Assembly (NCBI GenBank): GCA_964651385.1
Contig: CAZYYM010000005.1
Location: forward strand, 16,235 to 80,234
DNA length: 64,000 nt
Reading direction: 5' to 3'
DNA from: GCA-001735895 sp964651385
Lineage (GTDB): Bacteria; Pseudomonadota; Gammaproteobacteria; GCA-001735895
Shown here: positions 53,123-62,800 of the stretch, piece after piece
Position numbering within the stretch: position 1 is the stretch's first letter
Layout: every line of letters starts with the position of its first letter
Position numbers and translations under genes: made by a program
The notes under the pieces: generated by a model
The model's input: the letters and a program-made list of their open reading frames with translations, nothing else
What the model was told of the DNA's origin: nothing
Database searches by the model: none

Positions 53123-54499
53123 TCAGTTTTTTATTTTCAGGTTGTCCATATCGTCCATTTCGAGAGTGTAAATGCTGATGGGTTTAACAAGACCTCGCAC
53201 TGCTACAGCGCCTAAAGCTCTAAAAGGATAGGCATCTTTGGGTAACAAACCAAACGTATTTTCCGAGACGATAATACGCGTGCCATATTCCTTGTTAAGG
53301 GCTTCGAGTCGAGCCGCCATGTTGACATTGTCACCATGTACTGTGTAAGCGACGCGGTCGCCTGAACCAACCAGGCCACCGACCACCATGCCGGAGTTGA
53401 TTCCAATACGTGTATTAAACGGTACATTTTTTCCGAATGTTTTGTTTTTGAGCGTTCGCTGAATGCTGATAGCGGCTCTTATCGCATTATTTGCGTGGTT
53501 AGGGTCTGGTCTCGGTGCATTGAAGGTGGCGAGCACTGCATCACCCTGAAACTGGGTGATAACACCCCCGAATTCCTCTATCGGGCCGGCGATGGCGGTG
53601 AAATATTTGTTCAGTGCTTCAATAAGTTCCACTGGCGACAGCGATTCACTGATCGAAGTAAATCCTTCGATATCGGTAAATAAAATGGTCGTTTCGTTAA
53701 CTTCGCCTTTACCAGTTATCGCGCCTTCTTCGGAGGTTTTGACTTTTTTCGCGACTTCATCGGGTACAAATCGAGACAGATCCCGGGCATGGCTGCCTTC
53801 GATGACCGACTCAATAAGCAAGTTGCGGGCGCGGGCTAATGCTAGCGCCAACACACCGGTTACCATTAAAATCGATATTATCTTATCGAATTCAGCACCG
53901 ATCAAAATGCTGTTCGAGGTCATATATTCGACGTAATTACGCGTAATCATGTGGTCAGCCGGATCGTAGGTGATGACATATAACACCATCAGGCTCCAGC
54001 CGACCACGGCGCTTGCACCGGTCGCGAGTACAAAACGCGGGTCGAAACGAAGGGCGCGTAATCCGATAAAAATAAACACATACAACAAAGTTGGAGCTTT
54101 CAAATAAAACGAAGCGGGCTGCTGGTATTGCAGATGAAAACTCCAGATCAATCCCATTAATAGGGCGATATCGATAATGGCTGATAAATACAACATCCAG
54201 TCGGGTAGCCTGCGTTTAATGGCCAACCAGAAGCGCAAAATGCTGAATGCCACATATGCGCATAGCGCCCAGGGCACTGGAGTGAAAGTGACGTCCTCCG
54301 AAAAAGTCTTCGGCGAAATAATGTAAAGCAGTCCCAGAATGATAACAATTATGATTTGAATAGAACTGATCAGGATTTCGCTACGTTCCTGCTGGTCGCG
54401 GATTATATCCTTCAGGCGTTCGGGGAGTACGAATGTTTCTACGGGAGAGCCGAATAGTGACCAGTCTGATATTTTCGTTGAAATGGTATTTTTACGCAT
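53123..54499 (-). CDS. Membrane-bound class III adenylate/guanylate cyclase
   Basis: A 458-aa protein with about six membrane segments in the first 230 residues and a C-terminal class III cyclase domain. Metal and transition-state motifs are ILFTDIEGFTSISESLS, FQGDAVLATFNAPRPD and VHGDNVNMAARLEALN. A HAMP-like linker is possible (SHARDLSRFVPDEVAKKV). No redox domain is visible, unlike the cyclase at 36920. cAMP as product is likely but not proved from sequence. It diverges from the CBS gene. Confidence 0.9.
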   Translation of the reverse strand: MRKNTISTKISDWSLFGSPVETFVLPERLKDIIRDQQERSEILISSIQIIIVIILGLLYIISPKTFSEDVTFTPVPWALCAYVAFSILRFWLAIKRRLPDWMLYLSAIIDIALLMGLIWSFHLQYQQPASFYLKAPTLLYVFIFIGLRALRFDPRFVLATGASAVVGWSLMVLYVITYDPADHMITRNYVEYMTSNSILIGAEFDKIISILMVTGVLALALARARNLLIESVIEGSHARDLSRFVPDEVAKKVKTSEEGAITGKGEVNETTILFTDIEGFTSISESLSPVELIEALNKYFTAIAGPIEEFGGVITQFQGDAVLATFNAPRPDPNHANNAIRAAISIQRTLKNKTFGKNVPFNTRIGINSGMVVGGLVGSGDRVAYTVHGDNVNMAARLEALNKEYGTRIIVSENTFGLLPKDAYPFRALGAVAVRGLVKPISIYTLEMDDMDNLKIKN

Positions 54500-54674
54500 T
54501 TTCTATAAATTAGTCGACAATATGGTTATATTCTCAAAGGAGCGTACCATTTTTGGCCATGACCAGGTTTCGGCCTCGGTGCGGTCGCTTTACGCTGGTT
54601 ATTTAAACATCGCTGGCGTTGGCATATACTAATATTGTACGCTGAATGGTGCATCAAGAGATAAAACAGTTAAA

Positions 54675-54690
54675 ATTCCTGAATAGGAAT
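54675..54690 (+). promoter_or_regulatory. Palindrome touching the CBS gene ribosome-binding site
   Basis: ATTCCT-GAAT-AGGAAT is a perfect palindrome ending one base before the GGAGG site (54691-54695). In mRNA it would form a short hairpin beside the ribosome-binding site, or in DNA an operator. Confidence 0.35.
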
Positions 54691-54701
54691 GGAGGGTGAA
54701 A

Positions 54702-55133
54702 ATGATATTAGGAGAGCTTTTACGTATCAAGGGTACCAAAATGATACTCAAAGTCGGTGAAAACGACAGTGTTGCTCAGGCAGCCACCTTGATGACCGAG
54801 AACAAGGTGGGTGCATTATTGGTTGAAGGCACGGCCGGGCAAATTGTTGGGATACTTTCCGAGCGTGATATAGTCGGCGGCATGGGGCTACATGGCGCGG
54901 ATTTGCATGATGCCCGGGTATCAACATTAATGACGGCCGATTTAATTCGTTGCAAGCCGACTGATACGGTATTACAAGCTATGGCTATGATGACCGATCG
55001 GCGGTTTCGCCACTTGCCAGTATTTGATGAAAATGAGCTGGTCGGATTTATCAGTATTGGTGACCTGGTGAAATGTCGTATTGCTGAAGTTCAGCTAGAG
55101 GCCGAAGCCATGCGTCAGTACATTGCATCCTGA
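54702..55133 (+). CDS. Two-CBS-domain protein
   Basis: A 143-aa protein made of one CBS pair (about residues 18-70 and 80-135), which usually binds adenine nucleotides. Typical phrases are VAQAATLMTENKVGALLV, IVGILSERDIV, VSTLMTADLIRCKPTDTV and RHLPVFDENELVGFISIGDLVK. It resembles stand-alone YcfQ/RV2626-type sensors. The start at 54702 has a GGAGG site. It diverges from the cyclase and ends at a good terminator. Confidence 0.92.
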   Translation: MILGELLRIKGTKMILKVGENDSVAQAATLMTENKVGALLVEGTAGQIVGILSERDIVGGMGLHGADLHDARVSTLMTADLIRCKPTDTVLQAMAMMTDRRFRHLPVFDENELVGFISIGDLVKCRIAEVQLEAEAMRQYIAS

Positions 55134-55195
55134 ACGTGGTTTCGTAGCGCAGAGCAATTTATGCACCGAGGCATAATCGCCCGATACCTGTAAAC

Positions 55196-55224
55196 GCTAT
55201 TCGATCTACCGAATAGCTTCTTCT
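55196..55224 (+). terminator. Intrinsic terminator of the CBS gene
   Basis: GCTATTCG (55196-55203) and CGAATAGC (55210-55217) form a perfect 8-bp stem around ATCTAC, followed by TTCTTCT. Confidence 0.7.
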
Positions 55225-55267
55225 GATACGGTCGATTAACAGGAATCTATACGATAAAAATATCAAT

Positions 55268-55292
55268 AAAAAAGCCCCGCGAAAAACGGGGC
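55268..55292 (-). terminator. Intrinsic terminator of the BCCT gene
   Basis: On the minus strand GCCCCG pairs with CGGGGC (55274-55279 with 55287-55292) around a 7-nt loop, followed by six T (55268-55273). It lies 45 nt after the transporter stop. Confidence 0.88.
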
Positions 55293-55336
55293 CCAAAAAC
55301 TGCAAGTTGTTGTGGCGACTTAGTCGCTGATTGTTA

Positions 55337-56935
55337 TTAAATTGCCTTACTGGCTTTGCTGAGTCCAATCCACAGGCTGACGCACATTGCCAGCAGAACA
55401 ATGGTAAAAGGCAGTCCGGTCGAAACCGCCATCGCTTGCAGCGCACCGAGCGCTTCTGCGCCGCCAACCAACAATAAAACTGCAGCGACCAGTCCTTCAA
55501 ACGTACACCAGAATACACGCTGGGAAACTGGTGCGTCGGTTTTACCTCCGGCAGTTATAGTATCGATAACCAGCGAACCTGAATCCGATGAGGTTACGAA
55601 AAAAACCAGTACCAGTACGATTCCGATCAGCGACAACAGACCCGATAGTGGGAATCCGTCCAGCATGTGGAACAGCTTGATCTCCTGTGCTGCAGAACCC
55701 ACCGGAGCCGCGGCATCGGCAATGACCTGTGATAACGCAGTACCACCGAAAGTGGCCATCCACAGTACACAGAGAATAGTCGGTACCAGAATGACGCAGA
55801 TCAGGAATTCGCGAACAGTGCGGCCCCGGGACACGCGGGCAATGAACATACCGACGAACGGTGACCAGGAAATCCACCAGGCCCAGTAGAACGAAGTCCA
55901 GCCTTGTGAAAAGTTGGCGTCCTCGCGTCCAAACGGCATGGATAGTGGTATAAATTCAACCACATAAGCCGCTGCGCCGGAGAACATGGTAGAGACGATG
56001 TCGCCGGTAGGACCGACAAAGAATATAAAGGCCAGTAACAATAACGCCAGGCCCATATTCAACTCGGATAGCAGTTTAACCCCACCGTCGAGACCGCGTA
56101 GTACTGAACCCATTGCTATTGCGGTAATAAATGTAATGAGCACAACTATGGCGACATTGCCGGTACCCCAATCGTAGAGGAAATTGAAGCCGGCCAGCGC
56201 CTGTTGGGTACCGAATCCCAGCGAGGTAGCGAGACCAAACAAGGTCGCAAAAACGGCGATGGTATCGATAACATGACCGGGCCAGCCCCAGACCGATTCA
56301 CCCAGCAAAGGGTAAAATGCCGAACGCAAGGTTAAAGGTAGCTTGTAGTTAAACGAAAAGAATGCCAGTGCCAAACCGACTACTGCGTACATCGCCCAGG
56401 GGTGTAAACCCCAGTGATAAATCGTCGCAGCCATGGCCAGATCTGTCGCGGCTTCGACATCACCAGCCGCTGCGCCCAGTGGTGCCCAGTCGGTACGAAT
56501 ACCATTGTCTCCCAACGCGATACCACCCATCGACGAACCAAAGTGAGACATGGGTTCAGAGACCCCGAAGAACATCAGACCTATTCCCATGCCGGCGGCG
56601 AACAGCATCGAAAACCAGCCGATATAGTTGTAGTCCGGGGTAGCGTTTTGACCACCGAGTCTTACGCGGCCCAGTGGTGAAACACATACCACTAAAGCGA
56701 ATAGTACAAATATATTACCGGCAGACAGGAAAAACCAGTCGAAGGTGCTGGTGATGGCCGGACGTAGCCATGCAAAAAATTCTTCAGCTCCTTCTTGAAA
56801 CATTAGTGTGACCAGGACAAAAGCAATGATTGTCAAACCTGATATGACAAACACCGGATTATGGATATCAAGGCCAAAGGGTGTGATATTGTCCTGGCCA
56901 ACTTTATATTCGGTCAGGGGACTTTCTTCGTTCAT
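55337..56935 (-). CDS. BCCT-family transporter (betaine/choline/carnitine)
   Basis: A 532-aa sodium- or proton-coupled transporter with 12 membrane segments. The glycine-rich unwound helix is seen in FAAGMGIGLMFFGVSEPMSHF, and the family signature in FYWAWWISWSPFVGMFIARVSRGR. The betaine-binding tryptophans are in WISWSP. It should import glycine betaine, choline, carnitine or a similar methylated osmolyte for the island. It has a strong AGGAGG site. The terminator at 55268 ends the transcript. LysR lies upstream on the same strand, 312 nt away. Confidence 0.92.
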   Translation of the reverse strand: MNEESPLTEYKVGQDNITPFGLDIHNPVFVISGLTIIAFVLVTLMFQEGAEEFFAWLRPAITSTFDWFFLSAGNIFVLFALVVCVSPLGRVRLGGQNATPDYNYIGWFSMLFAAGMGIGLMFFGVSEPMSHFGSSMGGIALGDNGIRTDWAPLGAAAGDVEAATDLAMAATIYHWGLHPWAMYAVVGLALAFFSFNYKLPLTLRSAFYPLLGESVWGWPGHVIDTIAVFATLFGLATSLGFGTQQALAGFNFLYDWGTGNVAIVVLITFITAIAMGSVLRGLDGGVKLLSELNMGLALLLLAFIFFVGPTGDIVSTMFSGAAAYVVEFIPLSMPFGREDANFSQGWTSFYWAWWISWSPFVGMFIARVSRGRTVREFLICVILVPTILCVLWMATFGGTALSQVIADAAAPVGSAAQEIKLFHMLDGFPLSGLLSLIGIVLVLVFFVTSSDSGSLVIDTITAGGKTDAPVSQRVFWCTFEGLVAAVLLLVGGAEALGALQAMAVSTGLPFTIVLLAMCVSLWIGLSKASKAI

Positions 56936-57247
56936 GGGACCTCCTGTTATTATGGTTATATAGTTATAAAATATTTATCGCGAGAGTATTGGAACAGAGT
57001 TGTTGCCCGTTAAGTATCGCACCTACGACTCTCATTATTGTTATCGCGCCTTGAGGGAATGTCCCGCGTAACGCCAGTAACTTATGTCGCCCGAAACTAA
57101 ATGATTTCGAATCAATAGTCAAATTATCGATCTGGCCGCTAACCGATGCGGTGGTGATCAATAACAAAGATAATTAATATTTGGTTATTTTAAACCGGTC
57201 TACAATCCGGCTGGGCTTCGGGGCGAAACCTGCTGGGTGAAGACTGC
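56936..57247. other. Intergenic region upstream of the BCCT gene
   Basis: The 312 nt contain the ribosome-binding site and probably the promoter of the transporter. An imperfect inverted repeat AATAACAAA/TTTGGTTATT (57160-57189) could be a LysR terminator or an operator. A 67-aa minus frame here (56964-57167) looks like noise. No RNA gene is seen. Confidence 0.5.
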
Positions 57248-58159
57248 TCAGGTAGTGATAGATGCAGGAGAATAGTCTGTGTTACTCATCGCCGATTTCA
57301 GGCATTCTACAAATGCCATGCCGAGTCTTGAAACAGGTTTGTCTTTCACCCGGATAATTGCCAGGTCAAAAGTCACAGCCGGTTCGAACTGGCGCACCAC
57401 GATATTGTTCGGCGCTTGAAAATCGATAGTGAAAGGATCGATCAGGGCAACACCTAATCCCGCCTCAACAAATGTCAGTGCAGTATGAAAAAGTCGCGTC
57501 TGGCAGCGATCATTCCAGACGCACTGCCGCTCGGTGAAAATATCTCGCAAACGATGATAAGTGAGGTGGTAGGGTCCTAGCGTAATCAATGGTTTACCAT
57601 GCAGGTCTTGCGGTGAAATAACGAGCCTGGATGCAAGTTCGTGACCCGCTGGCAGGACACAGCAGCATTCGTAAGAGAATCTCTCGGCGGTTAGATTCTC
57701 GTGTTCAATCGGGGCCTCTGCAACACCAATTTCTACCGCATGTGTCGAAACCAGTGTCTGCACCGTGGTGGATGAGCGAGTTTGAAAAGCGATGTTGATA
57801 TCGGGTTTATCGGCAACAAAATCACTGATAATCCGCGGAATGAAAGCCATGGATAACTCCGGCAGAGCGGCAATATTGAGTTTACCGATATCGAGATTGC
57901 GGATCGCAGCAGCCTGTCGATTGACCTGTTCGAATCCGGCCATGACCGATTCTGTGGAACTCGCCAGGCGATAGGCTTCTGGAGTTGGTTGCAGACGACC
58001 GCTAATTCTGCTGAACAGGTTGAAGCCGAGTTCGTGTTCGAGGTTGGCGATAAGGTTGCTAACGCCGGGTTGTGAAATACCGAGGCGACTGGCGGCCTGG
58101 GTGACAGTACCGGTTTCCATGATGGAGTGGAATGCCTGGATTTGTCGAAACTGGAGCAT
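57248..58159 (-). CDS. LysR-family regulator of the sox operon
   Basis: A 303-aa LysR regulator starting at ATG 58159 (MLQFRQIQAFHSIMETGTVT), as the family does. The helix-turn-helix is QAASRLGISQPGVSNLIANL, and the effector domain follows (LNIAALPELSMAFIPRIIS; VGVAEAPIEHENL region). The upstream frame to 58198 runs through a palindromic operator and is unlikely to be translated. It diverges from soxBDAG with a LysR-type site placed as expected for sox control. The effector is unknown but could be the substrate of Sox. Confidence 0.92.
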   Translation of the reverse strand: MLQFRQIQAFHSIMETGTVTQAASRLGISQPGVSNLIANLEHELGFNLFSRISGRLQPTPEAYRLASSTESVMAGFEQVNRQAAAIRNLDIGKLNIAALPELSMAFIPRIISDFVADKPDINIAFQTRSSTTVQTLVSTHAVEIGVAEAPIEHENLTAERFSYECCCVLPAGHELASRLVISPQDLHGKPLITLGPYHLTYHRLRDIFTERQCVWNDRCQTRLFHTALTFVEAGLGVALIDPFTIDFQAPNNIVVRQFEPAVTFDLAIIRVKDKPVSRLGMAFVECLKSAMSNTDYSPASITT

Positions 58160-58164
58160 AGTCA

Positions 58165-58187
58165 GTGATAGTATCACTTTAAGTGAT
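58165..58187. promoter_or_regulatory. LysR-type operator
   Basis: Two overlapping palindromes: GTGATA-G-TATCAC (58165-58177) and ATCACTT-T-AAGTGAT (58173-58187). The second has the T-N11-A form (T58174, A58186). Its centre is about 64 nt upstream of the predicted sox transcription start, where LysR recognition sites normally lie. Confidence 0.72.
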
Positions 58188-58201
58188 GTAACTCCCAAAA
58201 T

Positions 58202-58207
58202 ATTATA
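58202..58207 (-). promoter_or_regulatory. Predicted -10 of the LysR gene
   Basis: TATAAT on the minus strand. A start near 58195 would put the palindromic operator in the leader, allowing autorepression. No clear -35 is seen. Confidence 0.45.
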
Positions 58208-58231
58208 ATAGATCGAATGGTTTGAAAGTTT

Positions 58232-58237
58232 TATAAT
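58232..58237 (+). promoter_or_regulatory. Predicted -10 of the sox operon
   Basis: A perfect TATAAT with no recognisable -35 at 17 nt (58209-58214), as expected for an activator-dependent promoter. The start would be near 58244. Confidence 0.5.
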
Positions 58238-58277
58238 GCCGCGCTGTTCCCCGTCAACATAATGGGTAGACGCACCA

Positions 58278-59528
58278 ATGAGTCAATATTCGATTTTCTC
58301 GCTCGCGCGAAATGCGATGAGTTATCACCAGAACTGGTCCGCCGCCTGGCGTAGCCCCGAGCCTAAACAGCAATACGACGCGATTATTATCGGTGGTGGT
58401 GGGCATGGCCTGGCGACTGCCTATTATATGGCGAAAGAGCACGGCATGCGCAATATAGCCGTGCTTGAAAAGGGCTGGATCGGTGGCGGTAATACCGGAC
58501 GTAATACCACCATCGTACGCTCCAATTATCTCTGGGACGAGTCAGCGCATCTATACGAAAAATCTATGAAACTCTGGGAAGGCCTGAGTCAGGACCTGAA
58601 CTATAACGTCATGTTCAGCCAACGTGGCGTTTATAATCTTGGTCATACCCTGCAAGACATGCGTGATATCCAGCGCCGGGTGAATGCTAATCGCTTAAAC
58701 GGCATCGATGGTCACGTTGTTACAGCGCAGGAAATCAAGGCGGCGATTCCGCATATCAATATCTCGCAAGAGGTCCGTTACCCGATCATGGGCGCTTCTT
58801 TTCAGCCACGTGGTGGTGTCGCGCGGCACGATGCCGTAGCCTGGGGTTTTGCTCGTGGTGCCGATCAATACGGCGTCGATATCATTCAAAACTGCGAAGT
58901 GACGTCGATTCTGCAGGAAAATAGCGCAGTTACCGGCGTCGAGACCACGCGGGGTAAAATAATGTCCGCGAAGATCGGTGTGGTGGTTGCCGGGCATTGC
59001 TCTGTGCTTGCCGAAATGGCAGGATTCCGTATGCCGATAGAGAGTCATCCGCTGCAGGCACTGGTGTCCGAACCGATTAAACCGATTCTCGATACTGTGG
59101 TCATGTCTAACGCAGTACACGGTTACGTCAGTCAATCCGACAAAGGCGATCTGGTGATCGGCGCCGGTATCGACAGTTATAATGGATATGGACAGCGCGG
59201 TAGCTTTTCCGGCATCGAGCACACGGTGTCGGCTATAGTCGAACTCTTCCCGATTTTCAGCCGCGTGCGCATGAACCGGCAGTGGGGCGGCATCGTCGAC
59301 ACCGCGCCGGATGCCTGCCCGATCATCGGTAATGCGCCGCTTAAAGGCTTATATTTTAATTGTGGATGGGGCACCGGCGGTTTCAAGGCGACACCGGGTT
59401 CAGGTTGGGTATTCGCGCACAATGTCGCCACCGGGGAACCACACGAACTCAACCGACCCTTCGCGCTTGACCGCTTTGTGACGGGTTATCTGATCGACGA
59501 GCACGGCGCCGCTGGCGTCGCCCACTAG
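58278..59528 (+). CDS. soxB: Sarcosine oxidase beta subunit
   Basis: SoxB carries the FAD/FMN site of heterotetrameric sarcosine oxidase, which oxidises sarcosine to glycine and passes the carbon to tetrahydrofolate. The 416-aa protein has AIIIGGGGHGLATAYYMAKE, EKGWIGGGNTGRNTTIVRS (FMN-linked His region is not exact here), MNRQWGGIVDTAPDACPIIG and the end GWGTGGFKATPGSG. MgdA of N-methylglutamate dehydrogenase is homologous, so the substrate could be N-methylglutamate. It heads soxBDAG. Confidence 0.93.
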   Translation: MSQYSIFSLARNAMSYHQNWSAAWRSPEPKQQYDAIIIGGGGHGLATAYYMAKEHGMRNIAVLEKGWIGGGNTGRNTTIVRSNYLWDESAHLYEKSMKLWEGLSQDLNYNVMFSQRGVYNLGHTLQDMRDIQRRVNANRLNGIDGHVVTAQEIKAAIPHINISQEVRYPIMGASFQPRGGVARHDAVAWGFARGADQYGVDIIQNCEVTSILQENSAVTGVETTRGKIMSAKIGVVVAGHCSVLAEMAGFRMPIESHPLQALVSEPIKPILDTVVMSNAVHGYVSQSDKGDLVIGAGIDSYNGYGQRGSFSGIEHTVSAIVELFPIFSRVRMNRQWGGIVDTAPDACPIIGNAPLKGLYFNCGWGTGGFKATPGSGWVFAHNVATGEPHELNRPFALDRFVTGYLIDEHGAAGVAH

Positions 59529-59540
59529 GAGTTTAAAGCG

Positions 59541-59825
59541 ATGTTACTAATTCAATGCCCCTATTGTGGCGAGCGTGACGAAACCGAATTTTCCTATGCC
59601 GGTGAAGCGCATATTGCGCGCCCGCAGGAAACTGAAGAACTCAGCGATGACGAATGGGCGGATTATCTGTTCATGCGTAAAAATCCGAAAGGCCTGCATC
59701 GCGAACAGTGGTTGCATGCGGCGGGCTGTCGCCGCTATTTTAATGCCGAGCGTGATACCGTCAGTTATAAAATCAGTTCGACCTATAAAATAGGCGAGCT
59801 GCCACCATCGGAGAGTCAATCATGA
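59541..59825 (+). CDS. soxD: Sarcosine oxidase delta subunit
   Basis: A 94-aa zinc-binding structural subunit with CPYCGERDETEF at the start, AGEAHIARP, and HAAGCRRYFNAERDTVSY, carrying the Cys/His zinc ligands. A TAGGAG site precedes it. It overlaps soxA by 4 nt (ATGA). Confidence 0.95.
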   Translation: MLLIQCPYCGERDETEFSYAGEAHIARPQETEELSDDEWADYLFMRKNPKGLHREQWLHAAGCRRYFNAERDTVSYKISSTYKIGELPPSESQS

Positions 59826-62800
59826 GCCAAAAATTTCGACTCTCGGACGGAGGTCGCATCGACCGGGAACAGACTCTGAGCTTTCAGTTCAACGGTAAAA
59901 GTTATTGCGGACTAAAGGGCGATACACTGGCTTCGGCATTACTCGCCAACGGCGTGCATATGGTTGGCCGTAGCTGGAAGTACCATCGGCCACGTGGCAT
60001 TTTGAGTGCCGGGGCGGAAGAGCCGAATGCGATTTTTCAGCTTGAAAAAGGTGCCTATACTATTCCCAATGCGCGTGGTACCCAGGTCGAATTATATGCC
60101 GACCTGAACGCCAGTAGCGTCAACTGCTGGCCCTCGCTCGGTTTCGATTTAATGGCCATCAACAGCAAATTCTCGCGCTTGATGCCCGCCGGTTTTTATT
60201 ACAAAACCTTCATGTGGCCGAGACAAATGTGGATGAAGTACGAACATTTCATTCGTAAGGCTTCAGGGCTTGGCGAATCGCCGCGGCAGGAAGACCCGGA
60301 TCGCTACGAACATGGACATGCACACTGCGATCTACTGGTGATCGGTGGTGGTGTTGGTGGGCTCACTGCAGCACTGGCTGCGGGACGCGCCGGTGCGCGG
60401 GTCATACTGGTGGATGAACAGGCAGAATTTGGGGGTTTGACCTTGAATAGCCATGCCCAAATCGATAGCAAACCAGCGACACAGTGGATCGACCAGGCGG
60501 TGATCGAATTACAGGGCATGAAAGAAGTGACCCTGCTGAAGCGGAGTACGGCTTTCGGCTATCATGACTACAATTTTGTCACGGTTAATCAGCGTTTAAG
60601 CGACCACCTACCATTAGTAGAGCGTAACCGAGGGCGAGAAAAGGTCTGGCAGATTCGGGCGCATCAGGTTGTTCTGGCAACGGGAGCGGCAGAACGTCCA
60701 TTGGTGTTTGCCAATAATGATCGCCCGGGCATGATGCTGGCGTCGGCGGTATCGACCTATATCAATCGATACGCCGTTAAGCCGGGTAACCGGGCGGTAA
60801 TATTTACCAATAATGACAGTGCTTATCAAACCGCGCTGGACTGTAAGGCCGCAGGAGTCGAAATTGTCGCGGTGGTCGATGTCCGCACGCAGTCGGCTAG
60901 TGAAATTGCCAATACTGTGCGTAGTGCCGGTATCGAAGTGATGAATGGCAGTGTTGTGGTCGATAGCTCGGGGGCGAAGCATTTGCGCTCAATACAGGTT
61001 ATGAATCTGTCGGCCGATGGCCGTTCGCTGAATGGCTCAGTGAAGGAATTGAATTGCGACTTACTCACAGTATCTGGCGGCTGGAGCCCGGTGGTACACC
61101 TCAGTTCACAATCCGGTGCGAAAGCCATCTGGAATGATGAGCAGGGGATGTTCCTGCCCGGTACACCGACTCAGGCCCAGGTGTCTGTGGGTGCTGCGAA
61201 TGGTACGCTGGGTTTAAACGATACGCTGCAACAGGCCACCATTGCAGGAAATGCTGCGGCTAATGCCTGTGGTTTTGATGCATCTATGCCTGCGCCGTCT
61301 GCTCAGTTGGTGATCAATGATGCGATCAGGCCGCTCTGGCTGGTGCCTTCCGGCTATCCGCGCGGAAGAGGCCCCAAAGCCTTCATAGATATGCAAAATG
61401 ATGTCGGTGCCAGCGATATCCAGCTCGCCGCTCGCGAGGGTTTCCATTCGGTTGAGCACGTCAAACGATATACCGCGATGGGTTTCGGTACCGATCAGGG
61501 CAAGTTGGGCAATATTAACGGTATGGCGATACTTGCGGAAACCCTCGGGCAGACCATTGCCGAAACCGGTACAACGACTTATCGACCCAATTATACGCCG
61601 GTCACCTTCGGTGCAATCGCCGGACGAAACCTGGGAAGCCAGCTATTCGAGCCGGTTCGTAAAACGGCGATGCACGCCTGGCATGAAGAAAACGGTGCCG
61701 AGTTTGAGAATGTCGGCCAGTGGAAACGACCCTGGTATTATCCGAAGCCAGGCGAGTCACTGCATGAAGCGGTTAATCGCGAATGTCTCGCAACGCGTAA
61801 CGGTGTCGGTATTCTAGATGCCTCGACGCTTGGAAAGATCGAGGTGGTTGGCCCCGATGCGGCTAAATTTCTCGAAATGATTTATACCAATAACTGGATG
61901 AAACTCCAAGTGGGTAAGGCGCGCTATGGCTTCATGCTCGGTGAAGACGGCATGGTGATGGACGATGGCGTCACTATTCGGCTTGCCGAGGATCGCTTTT
62001 ACATGCATACCACCACGGGTGGTGCTGCCGGCGTGCTGGCATGGATGGAACGCTGGTTACAAACCGAATGGCCGGAGATGGAAGTCTTTCTGACATCGAT
62101 TACTGATCACTGGGCAACCGCTGCTGTTGTCGGGCCGAAAAGTCGAAGTGTGGTTTCAAAAGTCTGTGAAGGAATCGATTTCAGCACCGAAGGGTTTAAG
62201 TTCATGGATTCACGCGAAGGCCGAATTGGCGATGTTGAATGCCGTGTCAATCGCATCAGTTTTTCTGGCGAACTCGCCTATGAGGTTAATGTGCCGGCCA
62301 ACTTTGGCGGTTATATGTGGGAAAAGTTGATGCAGGCGGGTGCTGAATACGATATCACGCCTTACGGCACAGAAACGATGCACGTCTTGCGTGCCGAGAA
62401 AGGCTATGTCATCGTCGGCCAGGATACCGATGGCTCGGTTACCGTAGAAGACCTGGGAATGGGCTGGGCACTGTCAAAAACCAAGCATGACTATATCGGC
62501 AAACGTTCGCTAAACCGGCCCGATACGGTGCGTAAAGACCGAAAGCAACTGGTTGGACTGGTGACCGAAGATGCGAAGACCGTGATACCCGAAGGTGCGC
62601 AACTTGTTGACAATCCTCGCGCGCAGAAGCCGGTGCCGATGATTGGCCACGTTAGTTCGAGCTATTACAGCGCCTGTTGCGGGCATTCGATCGCTTTGGC
62701 CCTCGTTAAAGGCGGACATCACCGGATGGGAGAGCAAGTATACGCACCGCTTGCCAATGGTTCGGTGATTAAGGCGACTATTACCGATACCAATTTTTAT

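Noticed and set aside
55356..55889. 177-aa plus-strand frame inside the BCCT gene
   Set aside because: Ser/Thr/Pro-rich shadow of hydrophobic codons on the other strand.
56964..57167. 67-aa minus-strand frame upstream of the BCCT gene
   Set aside because: No ribosome-binding site and no family resemblance in an otherwise regulatory gap.
58695..59222. 175-aa minus-strand frame inside soxB
   Set aside because: Antisense to a certain gene, with low-complexity His/Arg composition.
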